Origin: Lewinellaceae bacterium
GTDB lineage: Bacteria; Bacteroidota; Bacteroidia; Chitinophagales; Saprospiraceae
Assembly: GCA_020636195.1 (NCBI GenBank)
Contig: JACJYH010000001.1
Location: 1 to 64,000 of the forward strand
DNA length: 64,000 nucleotides
Direction of reading: 5' to 3'
Shown here: positions 1-8,661 of the stretch, piece after piece
Layout: each line of letters begins with the position of its first letter
How positions within the stretch are numbered: position 1 is the stretch's first letter
The notes under the pieces: generated by a model
Seen by the model: only the letters and a program-made list of their open reading frames with translations
The model's database searches: none
Told to the model about the DNA's origin: nothing
Made by a program: the position numbers and the translations under genes

Positions 1-324
1 ACAACATTCTGGCAGTTTCGCATAAATGTCATCAGGCGCTAAATAGGTTATATTGTCATACCCTGCTAACGCAATTCGTTTTAATATGGCATTAGCATTT
101 GTTTTAGTACTGTCAAATTCTAATCCAGCTTGTTTGGTATCTTTATTCCAAACTACAAGAGCTTCATTTTTTTTATTTCCTGCGGTTTCTATGGTTTTTT
201 TACACATATCACAGTTTCCCCAAATTTTTACTGATACTTTATTGACATTTTTTATTTTTGAATTGCAACTTGTGAAACTGAACAGCATTGCAATGGCGAT
301 AATAATATAATTTATATAACTCAT
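1..324 (-). CDS. HMA-like metal-binding lipoprotein, 3' end cut by the window edge
   Basis: The first 108 codons are visible; the gene runs off the left edge. The N-terminus has a hydrophobic signal ending in a lipobox-like LFSFTSC, so a membrane-anchored periplasmic protein is likely. It is followed by a heavy-metal-associated (HMA) fold with the motif GNCDMCKKTIE, where the CxxC pair would bind Cu(I) or another soft metal. The segment ILKRIALAGYD...LAPDDIYAKLPEC closely matches the HMA protein encoded at 7177-8154, so the two are paralogues. The start codon lies only 5 bp beyond the stop of the multicopper oxidase gene, which puts it at the distal end of that operon. The metal is inferred to be copper from the neighbours. 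Confidence 0.8.
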   Translation of the reverse strand, partial: MSYINYIIIAIAMLFSFTSCNSKIKNVNKVSVKIWGNCDMCKKTIETAGNKKNEALVVWNKDTKQAGLEFDSTKTNANAILKRIALAGYDNITYLAPDDIYAKLPECC

Positions 325-329
325 ATTAT

Positions 330-2012
330 TTATTGTTTAATTACTTTAAATATTTGACTGTTTTGTTTTGTACTTACTGTAATAAAATAATTCCCTGATG
401 ATAAATTTGTATTATTTATTAAGAATGATGTATTCTTTATACTGTGTTCTTCAATAAGCTTACCATCAATATTACATAGTTGATAAAATAAAATTGGCTC
501 ACCAGAAGTAGATTCTATCTGCCAATTATTTTGAGACGGATTTGGATAAACTTTTATTGTAATGTCTTTGGTTATGTTATTCAATACATCAGTTAAATTT
601 GCATCTGTTACTAAAAAACTACCCATCATTCCTCTATCTTCATGACTTAAAATGTGGCAATGGTACATATAAGGCATTTCACTATCTGCAAAATCTTCGT
701 ATTTCATTACTATTTGGGCTGATCCATTCATGGGAGGAATTGTTACCACATCTTTTCTGCCTTTCATATAAGCTGGTGGTGCTTGACCATTGATAGATTT
801 TATGTAAAAATAGTTGCCATGGATGTGCCAAGGATGTGGCATCATGCTTTGATTGGTGATATTCCATATCATGACATCATCTTGCTTTACTTTAAAGTTG
901 ATTTTTTCGTGGTCGTATTGTTCATTGTTGATGGTAAAATTGGTCATGCTCATCATGGGTAAGCCCCTAAGTTGAAAATTTCTTGTAGTGGCACCAGATT
1001 CATTGATTGGCTCATTGGTGGTCAAACTTGAAGAAATTTCTTTAATGGCATTTGGTGTTGGAGCTTTTACATCAATTTTTAGTAAACTAAAATCAGTATT
1101 ATCTAGTGGACCCATCGTCATATTCATGCCCATCATGCCCAAGGGAGGACCGCCTGGGTATCCATTTGGAAGTGACATGCCTAATTGATTGATAAAAAAT
1201 GATTGACCTTGCTGTTCTTTAAAATCTACAATGATCTCAAATCTTTCACCAGGACTAACTATCAATTGCTTGACTGAAACTGGTTTGTTGAGTAAGCTCT
1301 CATCATTGGCTATGATCTGAAAATTTCTATTATCGCTAAATGCAAAATTAAAAAATCTATGACTACTACCATTTAATAATCTAAATCTCACCATTTGTGC
1401 TGGCACTTCTAATACACCATTTATCGTACCATTGACCATCGCAACATTATCTGCTTCATCATCGAGTACAATTTGTTTGTTGGTGTCAAATGTTCTCCAT
1501 TGCATAATAAGAGGTATGTCATCAACGCCATAAGTTCTTGGTAAATTGAGCTTGCTTTCTTCATCATCTCGAACAATAATCATACCAGCCGCACCTTGTA
1601 TTACTTGCTTCATAGTTTTGCCATGTAGGTGTGGATGATACCAATAAGTAGCGGCTTTGTCCATCACTTCAAATTTTGGTGACCACGTAGTATTAGCCAT
1701 GATAAGATTATGAGGGCTACCGTCATTTTGTGGTGATACATGTAGGCCATGCCAATGGGTAGTTGTAGTGTCATTAAGTTCATTGGCCACATTCATTTGT
1801 ACAGTTTGGCCTTTGTGCAAAATAATGGTCGGGCCGAGTAAATTGCCATTATAACCAATAATAGAAGTGTTATATGAAGTATAAAAGCTATGGCTACCTT
1901 CTTTAATGGATAAATTAATTTCTGATCCACTTAGTGTGTCAGGGATGAAAAGTGGTGATTGGGCATAAATTTTAAAACTTATAAAAATGCCAATGAAATA
2001 AAAAGATTTCAT
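330..2012 (-). CDS. T9SS-exported multicopper oxidase (CueO/CopA-like)
   Basis: 560 residues. All four multicopper-oxidase copper motifs are visible: HWHGLH near residue 90, WYHPHLHG near 125, HPWHIHG near 395 and YHCHILSHEDRGMMG near 450. These give the type 1, 2 and 3 copper ligands, and a Met-rich stretch (PLGMMGMNMTMG) resembles the methionine-rich Cu(I) patches of CueO-type enzymes. The C-terminal ~80 residues (VYPNPSQNNW ... GNYFITV) are a T9SS type A sorting domain, so the enzyme is probably secreted or surface-anchored. The N-terminus is a signal peptide. It sits 11 bp after the MauG-like gene in a copper cluster. A role as cuprous oxidase in copper detoxification is inferred from the family. 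Confidence 0.9.
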   Translation of the reverse strand: MKSFYFIGIFISFKIYAQSPLFIPDTLSGSEINLSIKEGSHSFYTSYNTSIIGYNGNLLGPTIILHKGQTVQMNVANELNDTTTTHWHGLHVSPQNDGSPHNLIMANTTWSPKFEVMDKAATYWYHPHLHGKTMKQVIQGAAGMIIVRDDEESKLNLPRTYGVDDIPLIMQWRTFDTNKQIVLDDEADNVAMVNGTINGVLEVPAQMVRFRLLNGSSHRFFNFAFSDNRNFQIIANDESLLNKPVSVKQLIVSPGERFEIIVDFKEQQGQSFFINQLGMSLPNGYPGGPPLGMMGMNMTMGPLDNTDFSLLKIDVKAPTPNAIKEISSSLTTNEPINESGATTRNFQLRGLPMMSMTNFTINNEQYDHEKINFKVKQDDVMIWNITNQSMMPHPWHIHGNYFYIKSINGQAPPAYMKGRKDVVTIPPMNGSAQIVMKYEDFADSEMPYMYHCHILSHEDRGMMGSFLVTDANLTDVLNNITKDITIKVYPNPSQNNWQIESTSGEPILFYQLCNIDGKLIEEHSIKNTSFLINNTNLSSGNYFITVSTKQNSQIFKVIKQ

Positions 2013-2023
2013 TATAATGAAAA

Positions 2024-3094
2024 TTAATTTGGTTTTGAATAAGAAATATTATTGAGGTATGATTGGTCAGTAAGCGTTCTGAGGAAGGACAGAAGGTCAG
2101 CTTTATCTTGACTGCTTAGTTTCAGCCCCCCTGATTGTAAATTGTATTGTAGTAAGATATCAGCAGTAGTACTGTATTTTGCATGTTCATTGTAGTGATC
2201 TACCACTTCTTCCAATGTTATGAATCTACCGTCATGCATATAAGGGGCAGTTACTTCAATATTTCTTAATGATGGTGTCAAAAACTTGGCATTATCATCG
2301 GTGGTCATTGTCACTTTTGCTCTACCAAGATCTTTAAAATTTGCATCGTCGTCAAGTCCATTGTTCATATACTCATCGTTAGTAAAATTTGGACCTGCAT
2401 GACAATGAAAACATTCGGCACCTTTAACCTTACCAGATGGGTCAAATTCGGTAAAGAATAATTGTCTTCCCCTTTCTTCGCTATCTGTTAGCATAGCCTT
2501 ACCATCCTTATATTGATCATATTTGGATTGATAAGAAACTATGGAAAACATAAACTGCTCTAATGCCAATGAGATGTTTTTATCATCAATAGTGCCATTT
2601 ACAAAAGCTCTTTTAAATTGATCAATATATTTTGGAGAGTTAGATAATTTGGCTCTAACATTTTCAAGTTTTTCATTCATTTCCAAGGGATCTTGAATAG
2701 GTTTTAAAGCCTGATCTCTGAGTTTAGGAGCTCTGCCGTCCCAAAAGAATCCATTGTTGTGCCATGCCATATTAAAAATAGTCATAGCTTGTCTTCCACC
2801 AAACTTTCCTTCCACTCCCTTACTAAATTGATTAAGGTCTGAAAAACCATCTTTTTGAATGTGACAAGAAGCACATGCTTGAGTATTGTCTTTAGATAAT
2901 AAAGTTTCATAAAACAACATTCTACCCAATTTCACTCCTTCTACTGTGAGAGGATTATCAGAAGGTAAATCAGGGGTGGGCAGACTACCATACTGTAAAT
3001 TAAAAGGACTTGAATCATAAGTGACTTCAACAGGGTCAGTACATGAAGCAATAATTATGATTAAAAATAAAGTGACTGAAACTATCTTATTCAT
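2024..3094 (-). CDS. Di-haem cytochrome c peroxidase / MauG-MbnH family lipoprotein
   Basis: 356 residues. It begins with a lipoprotein signal (IIIIASCTD) and carries two CxxCH haem sites, CASCH in the N-terminal half and CFHCH in the C-terminal half, in the usual arrangement for bacterial di-haem peroxidases. The APYMHDGRF segment is typical of the family. It overlaps the next gene upstream (a second di-haem protein) by 8 bp and lies near an MbnP-like gene. In known MbnPH pairs the MauG-like MbnH oxidises a tryptophan of MbnP. Location and haem binding are well supported; the substrate is inferred from context only. Confidence 0.88.
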   Translation of the reverse strand: MNKIVSVTLFLIIIIASCTDPVEVTYDSSPFNLQYGSLPTPDLPSDNPLTVEGVKLGRMLFYETLLSKDNTQACASCHIQKDGFSDLNQFSKGVEGKFGGRQAMTIFNMAWHNNGFFWDGRAPKLRDQALKPIQDPLEMNEKLENVRAKLSNSPKYIDQFKRAFVNGTIDDKNISLALEQFMFSIVSYQSKYDQYKDGKAMLTDSEERGRQLFFTEFDPSGKVKGAECFHCHAGPNFTNDEYMNNGLDDDANFKDLGRAKVTMTTDDNAKFLTPSLRNIEVTAPYMHDGRFITLEEVVDHYNEHAKYSTTADILLQYNLQSGGLKLSSQDKADLLSFLRTLTDQSYLNNISYSKPN

Positions 3095-4112
3095 CTTTGA
3101 AATTTTTATTATTAATAAAATTGTAATCTGTCAACGTATGAAGAAAAGCAATCAAAGCCGCTTTTTCATCTTGTGAAAGAGAGATATTTTTAATGAGTTG
3201 GCTTTTATTGGGATGGGACTTGCCACCTGTGCTGTAATGCTCCATCACTTGCTCTAATGAACTAATAGACCCATCGTGCATATAAGGGGCAGTTAATGCA
3301 ACATTTCTTAATGAAGGTACTTTAAATCTTCCATTATCACTGGTGTCAAGTGTAAATCTTTCTCTTCCATTATCGTAATAAAATACATATAAACCATTAT
3401 TCTCAAAGGTCTGATTGGTAAATAGAAAAGTACCATGACATGAACTACAATTAGTTCTTTCACTAAAGAATAATTCTTTACCTTTCAATTCTAATGATGA
3501 CAAATTAGATTTACCATTTATAAAGGCATCGTATTTTGATTGGCCACTAATGAGTATTCTCTCAAAGGCTGAGATAGATCTGGTAATAGCAAAAGGTGTG
3601 AGTTCAGATCCAAATGCTTTTTGCGACAATTGGCGATACTCGGAGATTTCATTAAGTTTATTTGTAATGTCTAGTATGTTTGAATTAAACTCATTATGCT
3701 CTTGGATCGGTACTAAGACTTGCATTTCTAAAGTGGGTAAACTTCCTTCTCTTAGTAGTTTATCCTGATAAACTACATTCGCCAAAGATGGTGCATTTCT
3801 AGTCCCTATGGCCTTATTGTCACCAAAACTAAAAGCTATGGAATCAGAGAATGCTAATGATTGCTGATGGCAAGATGCACAAGAAATGGTGTTATTTTTT
3901 GAAAGTCGAATATCATAAAAGAGCTTGCGTCCTAGAACAATTTTTTCCAAACTTGGAAAACTATCAGGATGGATATTCGGAATAGGGAAGTGAGATGGAA
4001 TCAAATCAAGATAATTGAATGGCTCCATCTCACTTTCTTTTGAACAGCTCATCAAAACTGCCAAAAGAATAGCACAGCAAATAAATTTATATTTAATGCT
4101 TCTTAATATCAT
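3087..4112 (-). CDS. Di-haem cytochrome c peroxidase / MauG-MbnH family lipoprotein, second copy
   Basis: 341 residues. A lipoprotein signal (LLAVLMSCSKE) precedes two haem motifs, CASCH in the N-terminal half and CSSCH in the C-terminal half, and an APYMHDGSI segment like that of the adjacent paralogue. The two proteins share organisation but are clearly diverged, so this is an old duplication. Its start codon overlaps the stop codon of the MbnP-like gene by one base, which argues for translational coupling. Of the two cytochromes this one is the immediate neighbour of the MbnP-like gene and is therefore the better candidate for the MbnH partner. That assignment is inference. Confidence 0.88.
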   Translation of the reverse strand: MILRSIKYKFICCAILLAVLMSCSKESEMEPFNYLDLIPSHFPIPNIHPDSFPSLEKIVLGRKLFYDIRLSKNNTISCASCHQQSLAFSDSIAFSFGDNKAIGTRNAPSLANVVYQDKLLREGSLPTLEMQVLVPIQEHNEFNSNILDITNKLNEISEYRQLSQKAFGSELTPFAITRSISAFERILISGQSKYDAFINGKSNLSSLELKGKELFFSERTNCSSCHGTFLFTNQTFENNGLYVFYYDNGRERFTLDTSDNGRFKVPSLRNVALTAPYMHDGSISSLEQVMEHYSTGGKSHPNKSQLIKNISLSQDEKAALIAFLHTLTDYNFINNKNFKDE

Positions 4113-5086
4113 TAATAAATAAAAATTTGCTGTGTTGTAGTATTTTGTGTTTCGGAAATAGAAACAAATAAGTTACCTGATGGTATGTTTGTTAATTCGA
4201 AGGTGAATTCATCATCTCTAGTGATATAATTTTGAACTAGGATACCTGAAGTATTGTAAACCCTAATGGATTTTTCTGATCCCTTATTTTTAAAGGCAAT
4301 CATTATTTTTCTATTGTTTTGAAGCACATTAGCAATTTGATCCAAAGGAACATTGGTTGTACTGGAGATGATTTGAGGGTTTAAAAACTTTTTTGTAGCT
4401 GCATTCAAAAGTACATTTTTATTTAATGTACCAGAGCCATGTTGAATTAAATTACCTGACATACTGAGTGCATCAAAAAGTTTGATGTAATCAAGGTTAA
4501 TGATCATAGGGTCGGTTTCTACATGATGGCTTCCAGTAAGGTCTAAGATAGTCTGAAACAATAATGCATCTCCTAAACTGTGGAATTGAAATTCTTGTTC
4601 GGGAGTACCATCGTTGTTATTGTCCACTAAGCCTTCAAGAGCTATGAACCTGTAACCAGCTGCCCAGCCCCAATGCATATCTGGAGATTTAGGTCCAAGA
4701 GGATGTGAAGCTGGATATAAACTAGGGTCAGCATGATTTTTGTCTTTATCAATACCAACATCCATTTTGACAATGCGAAAATCATGATCCTGTGGATAGG
4801 TACCTACAGTATGAAGTTTTGTGGGATCATTAGCATTAACCAAAATGTAAGAATCATTAATTTTAAATGAATCGTGATTTAATGTATGTAATGTAACGCC
4901 ACTCAAAAAAAATTCAGCCCTAGTAAGCATAACTTTTTTGCCATTGTGAATAGTAAATATAGTTTTATTCAATTCCATAGCTTGGCTCCCAGCATAGTGA
5001 TTGAATTTGAATGTTAGGTTTTTGTCTTGAGCCATGACTCCACTGAGAAGACATCCTAAAAATACTAATGTAAAAATTTGTCGCAT
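4112..5086 (-). CDS. MbnP-like copper-binding protein with T9SS tail
   Basis: 324 residues. A signal peptide ends at VMAQ. The body (FKFNHYAGSQAMELN ... RAEFFLSGVTLH ... PDMHWGWAAGYRFIALEG) has the pattern of the MbnP family, known from methanotroph methanobactin loci, where a tryptophan is converted to kynurenine and copper is bound. Here the WGW motif offers candidate tryptophans and several His residues surround it. About 75 C-terminal residues (IMIAFKNKGSEKSIRVYNTSG ... QQIFIY) form a T9SS type A sorting domain, so it is probably secreted or surface-attached, unlike the periplasmic methanotroph protein. The gene sits directly upstream of two MauG/MbnH-like genes. Confidence 0.8.
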   Translation of the reverse strand: MRQIFTLVFLGCLLSGVMAQDKNLTFKFNHYAGSQAMELNKTIFTIHNGKKVMLTRAEFFLSGVTLHTLNHDSFKINDSYILVNANDPTKLHTVGTYPQDHDFRIVKMDVGIDKDKNHADPSLYPASHPLGPKSPDMHWGWAAGYRFIALEGLVDNNNDGTPEQEFQFHSLGDALLFQTILDLTGSHHVETDPMIINLDYIKLFDALSMSGNLIQHGSGTLNKNVLLNAATKKFLNPQIISSTTNVPLDQIANVLQNNRKIMIAFKNKGSEKSIRVYNTSGILVQNYITRDDEFTFELTNIPSGNLFVSISETQNTTTQQIFIY

Positions 5087-5092
5087 TATAAT

Positions 5093-6511
5093 TTATTTGT
5101 TGAAATGATAGAATACATATGTGGATAGTTCATACCTTTTTAGGTTAGCTGGATTATTAAAACTTATTGATGATTGAGGGTTTAAACCTATACTTAACCG
5201 TGGGCTCAATTTATATTCCAGTGCCAATCCGAGCAAGCCATCTACTGTCAATGTGGAGGACGAACTCATAACAGATGAGATCATAGGTTCAAAGCCATTT
5301 ATCAGACATAATTCTTTGCAGGTTTCATTAGAACTTATAATTTGTGTTTTAACTTTATACCTATAATTTAGGGATGAACCTACTTGTAGATAAGCATTAA
5401 AATTATTTTTGTTTAGTAGTTTGCGTTCAATTAAAAGTGGGATGGAGAGTGTTTTTATAGTTTTATTAATTTTCATTGAAAAATCAAATGAATCTAATGT
5501 ATAATTATGCTGTCCTGGAGCTACGTCAAAAAATGACACTAACAACGAAGAATTTATTTTTCCATCAGATATATTGTAATTAATATTATAGCTTCTTTGT
5601 GAGTCCATGGAAGGATCGTGTATTGTGAGTTCGTCAGCCTTGATATTCATTTTGTGATACGCATCAAATGCAAGGGACGCATGATGTAAACCCAATGAAA
5701 ATCTATATTTATCCTTATATGAATATACGAGATTGGATTGAAGGGAATTTCCTAAAGGAGCCATTTGTACTGATTCTTCGACATGGCTTAAATTGCCAGC
5801 ATGGCTAATTTTTGGAAAAATATCGTAAAATTTTCCATAAGAAAATTTAAGACTAGGTTTTGATGATTTGCTAACTTTTTGAGTTAAGTTGAAGTCTAAA
5901 TTAGGGGAATCAAGGTAGCTTATTCCTTTGTAAAGAGATGGTAACTCTACGACATTGATTGGCGGTGGAGTCCCTTCAGTGCTCTTGAAATTAGAAAGGT
6001 GTAAAGATGTATTAACTGAATTGCTGAAAGTTGTATCTGAAGTTATGATATTATTATCTTGAGATGGTTCTACTACCTTGCCAATGACACTGGCATCGTC
6101 GGTATATATTTTTTGTCGAATGATGGATGATGACACATTTTTAGTATTTGTTGGTTTAGAGTATTTATAATCACATTTACCATTGCTATCTTGATCCACA
6201 ATAGCATTTAAATTTGTGTGGAATTTAGGTATTGTTTGATGTTGTGCAATTGGAGGTTGATGATTTCCAGTTTTTTTACTTTCTTTTTGTGTTTTGACAG
6301 TGTCATTTTGGTATGCAATGATGCCAATGGTTGTAAAACACAATATAAAAATACCAACGGCAGCAAAAGTAAATAAATACGCTAAGTGACGTTTCTTTTC
6401 TTTTTTATTGAGTCGTTTTTCTAAGGCATGCCAATCTCTATCCTGAGAGGACGTATCAGCGACTAAGCTGTTAAGTTTAGACTTATAGGTATGATCGAAT
6501 GTATTCTTCAT
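5093..6511 (-). CDS. Membrane protein with beta-barrel-like C-terminus, probable ECF anti-sigma partner
   Basis: 472 residues. A charged N-terminal ~45 residues (containing QDRDWHALEKRLNKKEKKR) precede one transmembrane helix at about residues 44-68. A Ser/Thr/Asn-rich linker follows, then a C-terminal region of alternating strands ending in an aromatic ELSTYVFYHFNK, reminiscent of outer-membrane beta-barrel ends. This architecture is common in Bacteroidota genes directly after an ECF sigma gene, where the N-terminal part is thought to bind the sigma factor. It begins 58 bp after the sigma gene. The anti-sigma role is inference from position and topology; no zinc-binding anti-sigma motif is visible. 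Confidence 0.65.
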   Translation of the reverse strand: MKNTFDHTYKSKLNSLVADTSSQDRDWHALEKRLNKKEKKRHLAYLFTFAAVGIFILCFTTIGIIAYQNDTVKTQKESKKTGNHQPPIAQHQTIPKFHTNLNAIVDQDSNGKCDYKYSKPTNTKNVSSSIIRQKIYTDDASVIGKVVEPSQDNNIITSDTTFSNSVNTSLHLSNFKSTEGTPPPINVVELPSLYKGISYLDSPNLDFNLTQKVSKSSKPSLKFSYGKFYDIFPKISHAGNLSHVEESVQMAPLGNSLQSNLVYSYKDKYRFSLGLHHASLAFDAYHKMNIKADELTIHDPSMDSQRSYNINYNISDGKINSSLLVSFFDVAPGQHNYTLDSFDFSMKINKTIKTLSIPLLIERKLLNKNNFNAYLQVGSSLNYRYKVKTQIISSNETCKELCLINGFEPMISSVMSSSSTLTVDGLLGLALEYKLSPRLSIGLNPQSSISFNNPANLKRYELSTYVFYHFNK

Positions 6512-6569
6512 CTAAAAAATGCCTTATGTTATACTATTCAAGAAAAAAAGTTAAATGGTTGCCTTAAGG

Positions 6570-7115
6570 TCAAAATAAAGTGAAAATTTTTATTTCGGAC
6601 ATCAATTTCTTTAAAAAAAGCCTTGCTTTGGACAGATTAGATTTAGAAGTTCCAGTCGAAATTGTGAGCATTTTGGCAATCTCCTGATGGCTATATCCTT
6701 CTATGGCATATAGATTTAACACCATCCGATAGGCTGGGGGAAGCTGGTTTACGAAGTTTAGTAGTTCTTCGGCATCTATATCGCATATTGCATTGTCTCC
6801 TTGTGTATCAAGACTGTCAAATAATTCTTGGCTTTTCTCCGCATTGTAGTATTTGATGTTTTTGTGGTAATAATTGATAGCCTTCCTTATGACAATAATT
6901 CTGAACCATGATGTAAACGAATGATTGATGTCATATTGATCAATTTTTTCAAAGACATCAAAAAAAGCATCATTTAGCACTTCGGATGCATCATCTATAT
7001 TATTGGAATAGGACAATGCTATCTTAATGCCATATGCATAGTGTAGGTCGTAAAGCTGCTTTTGGCAGCTACGATCTTTTCGCCTACATCCCAAGATGAT
7101 TTGATTAAAGTCCAT
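6570..7115 (-). CDS. ECF-type RNA polymerase sigma factor
   Basis: 181 residues, the usual length for an ECF sigma factor. Region 2 is visible as DFNQIILGCRRKDRSCQKQL...DDASEVLNDAFFDVFEKI with the SFTSWFRIIVIRKAINY segment. Region 4 is visible as QLPPAYRMVLNLYAIEGYSHQEIAKM followed by TSKSNLSKARLFLKK, the -35-recognition helix-turn-helix. It precedes the membrane regulator gene and the MbnP/MauG/multicopper oxidase genes on the same strand, so it probably controls this copper cluster. A strong hairpin (7133-7166) lies just upstream of its start. Confidence 0.92.
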   Translation of the reverse strand: MDFNQIILGCRRKDRSCQKQLYDLHYAYGIKIALSYSNNIDDASEVLNDAFFDVFEKIDQYDINHSFTSWFRIIVIRKAINYYHKNIKYYNAEKSQELFDSLDTQGDNAICDIDAEELLNFVNQLPPAYRMVLNLYAIEGYSHQEIAKMLTISTGTSKSNLSKARLFLKKLMSEIKIFTLF

Positions 7116-7132
7116 ATAACCGATGTGAAAAT

Positions 7133-7166
7133 GAATGAAAGTGAAGCCAATTCTTCACTTTCATTC
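7133..7166 (-). terminator. Perfect 14-bp hairpin between the HMA gene and the sigma gene
   Basis: GAATGAAAGTGAAG (7133-7146) and CTTCACTTTCATTC (7153-7166) are exact complements around a 6-nt loop. It lies between the stop of the HMA/DUF3347 gene (7177) and the start of the sigma gene (7115). On the minus strand it is followed by ATTTTC only, so the U-tract is weak. It probably ends the upstream transcript or acts as a leader hairpin for the sigma gene. Confidence 0.65.
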
Positions 7167-7176
7167 GATGTGAGCC

Positions 7177-8154
7177 TTACTTAATGGTTTCTACAACTTT
7201 TCCACATGTCAACATTACTGAGCCATAATAAGGATTCTGAACCTTATTTTCTTTACTAAGCCAGTTAGCTCCTTTGCCATTGTTAGCCATAGGGCAATGC
7301 TGATAATAAATAGGGGCATCATGCTTAGAGACCTTTATGAGATCATACATATTGGTAGATAGGTTGATAAAATGATCTCTTTGATGAGATGTTTCCTTTG
7401 TATCACCTATATGCTCTGCATCAAGTGCCAAGTCTTTCATCACTTTCATCCAAACAACATGCTCGTCGTTAGCCAATTGGCCCATTTTAACAGCATTAAT
7501 AGCTTTTAGCAACTCCTTTGCTTTAGCTGATGCCGTATTACCATCCGTTTTTACTAATGCATCCTTTACAGCGAAATAATGGTCAAATACTGCTGTTAAA
7601 TGAGATATTTCTGGTTTTACCACTGGTGTAGTAGATTTGTGATTCTTGTCACTTTGGCCAGCTGAGCTTGTCGATGTTTGATTGCTTTTTGCTTCTGTAT
7701 GAGCAGAATGATCCACAGTTTTAGCTTCAGTTTGATTTGTCTGCTGATGGTTTGCATGATCTTGTGACCGGTCAATGATTGGCTCAATGGCTGATTTCTC
7801 AGCAATATTTGCGGTTTTTCTTACTCGATCGTATTGACAGCATCCTGGCAACTTTGCATAAATGTCATCAGGTGCTAAAAAAATATCACTATCATAGCCT
7901 GCTAAAGCTATTCTCTTCAAAATTTCTGCTTGGCTGGTTTTCTTAGTGTCATATGTAATCGTTGCCATTTTGGTATCTTTATCCCAATCTACTTTGGCGA
8001 CTTTCTTTAAATAACCCGCTTTTTCTATGGTTTTTTCGCACATACCACAGTTGCCATATATTTTTACTGTCTCTGTTTTGCTGTTTTTAATTTGTGCATC
8101 ACATGATGTTGATAGCAATATAGCTATCATAGAAATGATATTGAATGACTTCAT
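7177..8154 (-). CDS. HMA-domain plus DUF3347 metal-binding lipoprotein
   Basis: 325 residues. A lipobox (ILLSTSCDAQ) is followed by an HMA domain with GNCGMCEKTIE at about residues 34-44 and a conserved CCQYDRVRK segment. A His/Ser/Thr-rich linker (HANHQQTNQ...HSAHTEAK) could itself bind metal. The C-terminal half (LTAVFDHYFAVKDALVKTDG ... CPMANNGKGANWLS ... NPYYGSVMLTCGK) matches the DUF3347 family, often fused or adjacent to copper and silver efflux systems. It is a periplasmic, membrane-anchored copper-binding protein by inference. The first ~110 residues are paralogous to the truncated gene at the left edge. Confidence 0.85.
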   Translation of the reverse strand: MKSFNIISMIAILLSTSCDAQIKNSKTETVKIYGNCGMCEKTIEKAGYLKKVAKVDWDKDTKMATITYDTKKTSQAEILKRIALAGYDSDIFLAPDDIYAKLPGCCQYDRVRKTANIAEKSAIEPIIDRSQDHANHQQTNQTEAKTVDHSAHTEAKSNQTSTSSAGQSDKNHKSTTPVVKPEISHLTAVFDHYFAVKDALVKTDGNTASAKAKELLKAINAVKMGQLANDEHVVWMKVMKDLALDAEHIGDTKETSHQRDHFINLSTNMYDLIKVSKHDAPIYYQHCPMANNGKGANWLSKENKVQNPYYGSVMLTCGKVVETIK

Positions 8155-8184
8155 TATTAATTTTTTTTATAAAAATAAGAAAAT

Positions 8185-8208
8185 AGAGCTTTACTTAGGA
8201 AAAGCTCT
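8185..8208 (-). terminator. Intrinsic terminator after the Cys-rich small gene
   Basis: AGAGCTTT and AAAGCTCT form an 8-bp perfect stem around an 8-nt loop. On the minus strand it is followed by ATTTTCTTATTTTTAT. It lies downstream of the stop of the 137-residue gene at 8248. Confidence 0.65.
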
Positions 8209-8247
8209 TTTCGCAAGTGGACACACTATGGGCTGTCCAATGAAGAA

Positions 8248-8661
8248 TCAACATATTTTAGGGAGTGACCAAATCAGGACATGGCCTTCAGACTGGAGTT
8301 GTATGTAATAAAAAGTGTTTTGGGAGATATGCAAAATTTGTTTCTCAAAAAATCCACAAGTAATCAGTGAAGGAGGTAAGGCGACAGAACTCATGGATAA
8401 ACAATGGCACGAATCACCACAATTGCCGCCACAATCATCAGTACGTCCTTTGTGTTTCGAAGAACAACATGAAGATGATTTCGTGTTAGTCTTAGACTTA
8501 CAACAGGTAGTTTTTTCGGCCTTTTGACTACATGCATAGGCAACATTAGGTGTTATACAAACCCCAATTATAATCGCAAAAATAACAAATATTGCTCTAT
8601 ACATAAGAGTTAAAACGGTATAAAAAGAAAAAAGTTGCTTAAAAGAAATAAAATTTTTCAT
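8248..8661 (-). CDS. Small Cys-rich secreted or membrane protein
   Basis: 137 residues. A hydrophobic N-terminal segment (YRAIFVIFAIIIGVCITPNVAYA) looks like a signal peptide; translation might start at the internal Met before YRAIFV. It is followed by a Cys/Lys-rich stretch with paired cysteines (TCC, SCC, CGGNCGDSCHC) between about residues 43 and 88, a plausible soft-metal binding region. The C-terminal ~50 residues are unremarkable. Its start codon directly follows the stop of the 63-codon ORF upstream. I do not recognise a named family; a copper-related role is inferred from the cluster. Confidence 0.65.
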   Translation of the reverse strand: MKNFISFKQLFSFYTVLTLMYRAIFVIFAIIIGVCITPNVAYACSQKAEKTTCCKSKTNTKSSSCCSSKHKGRTDDCGGNCGDSCHCLSMSSVALPPSLITCGFFEKQILHISQNTFYYIQLQSEGHVLIWSLPKIC

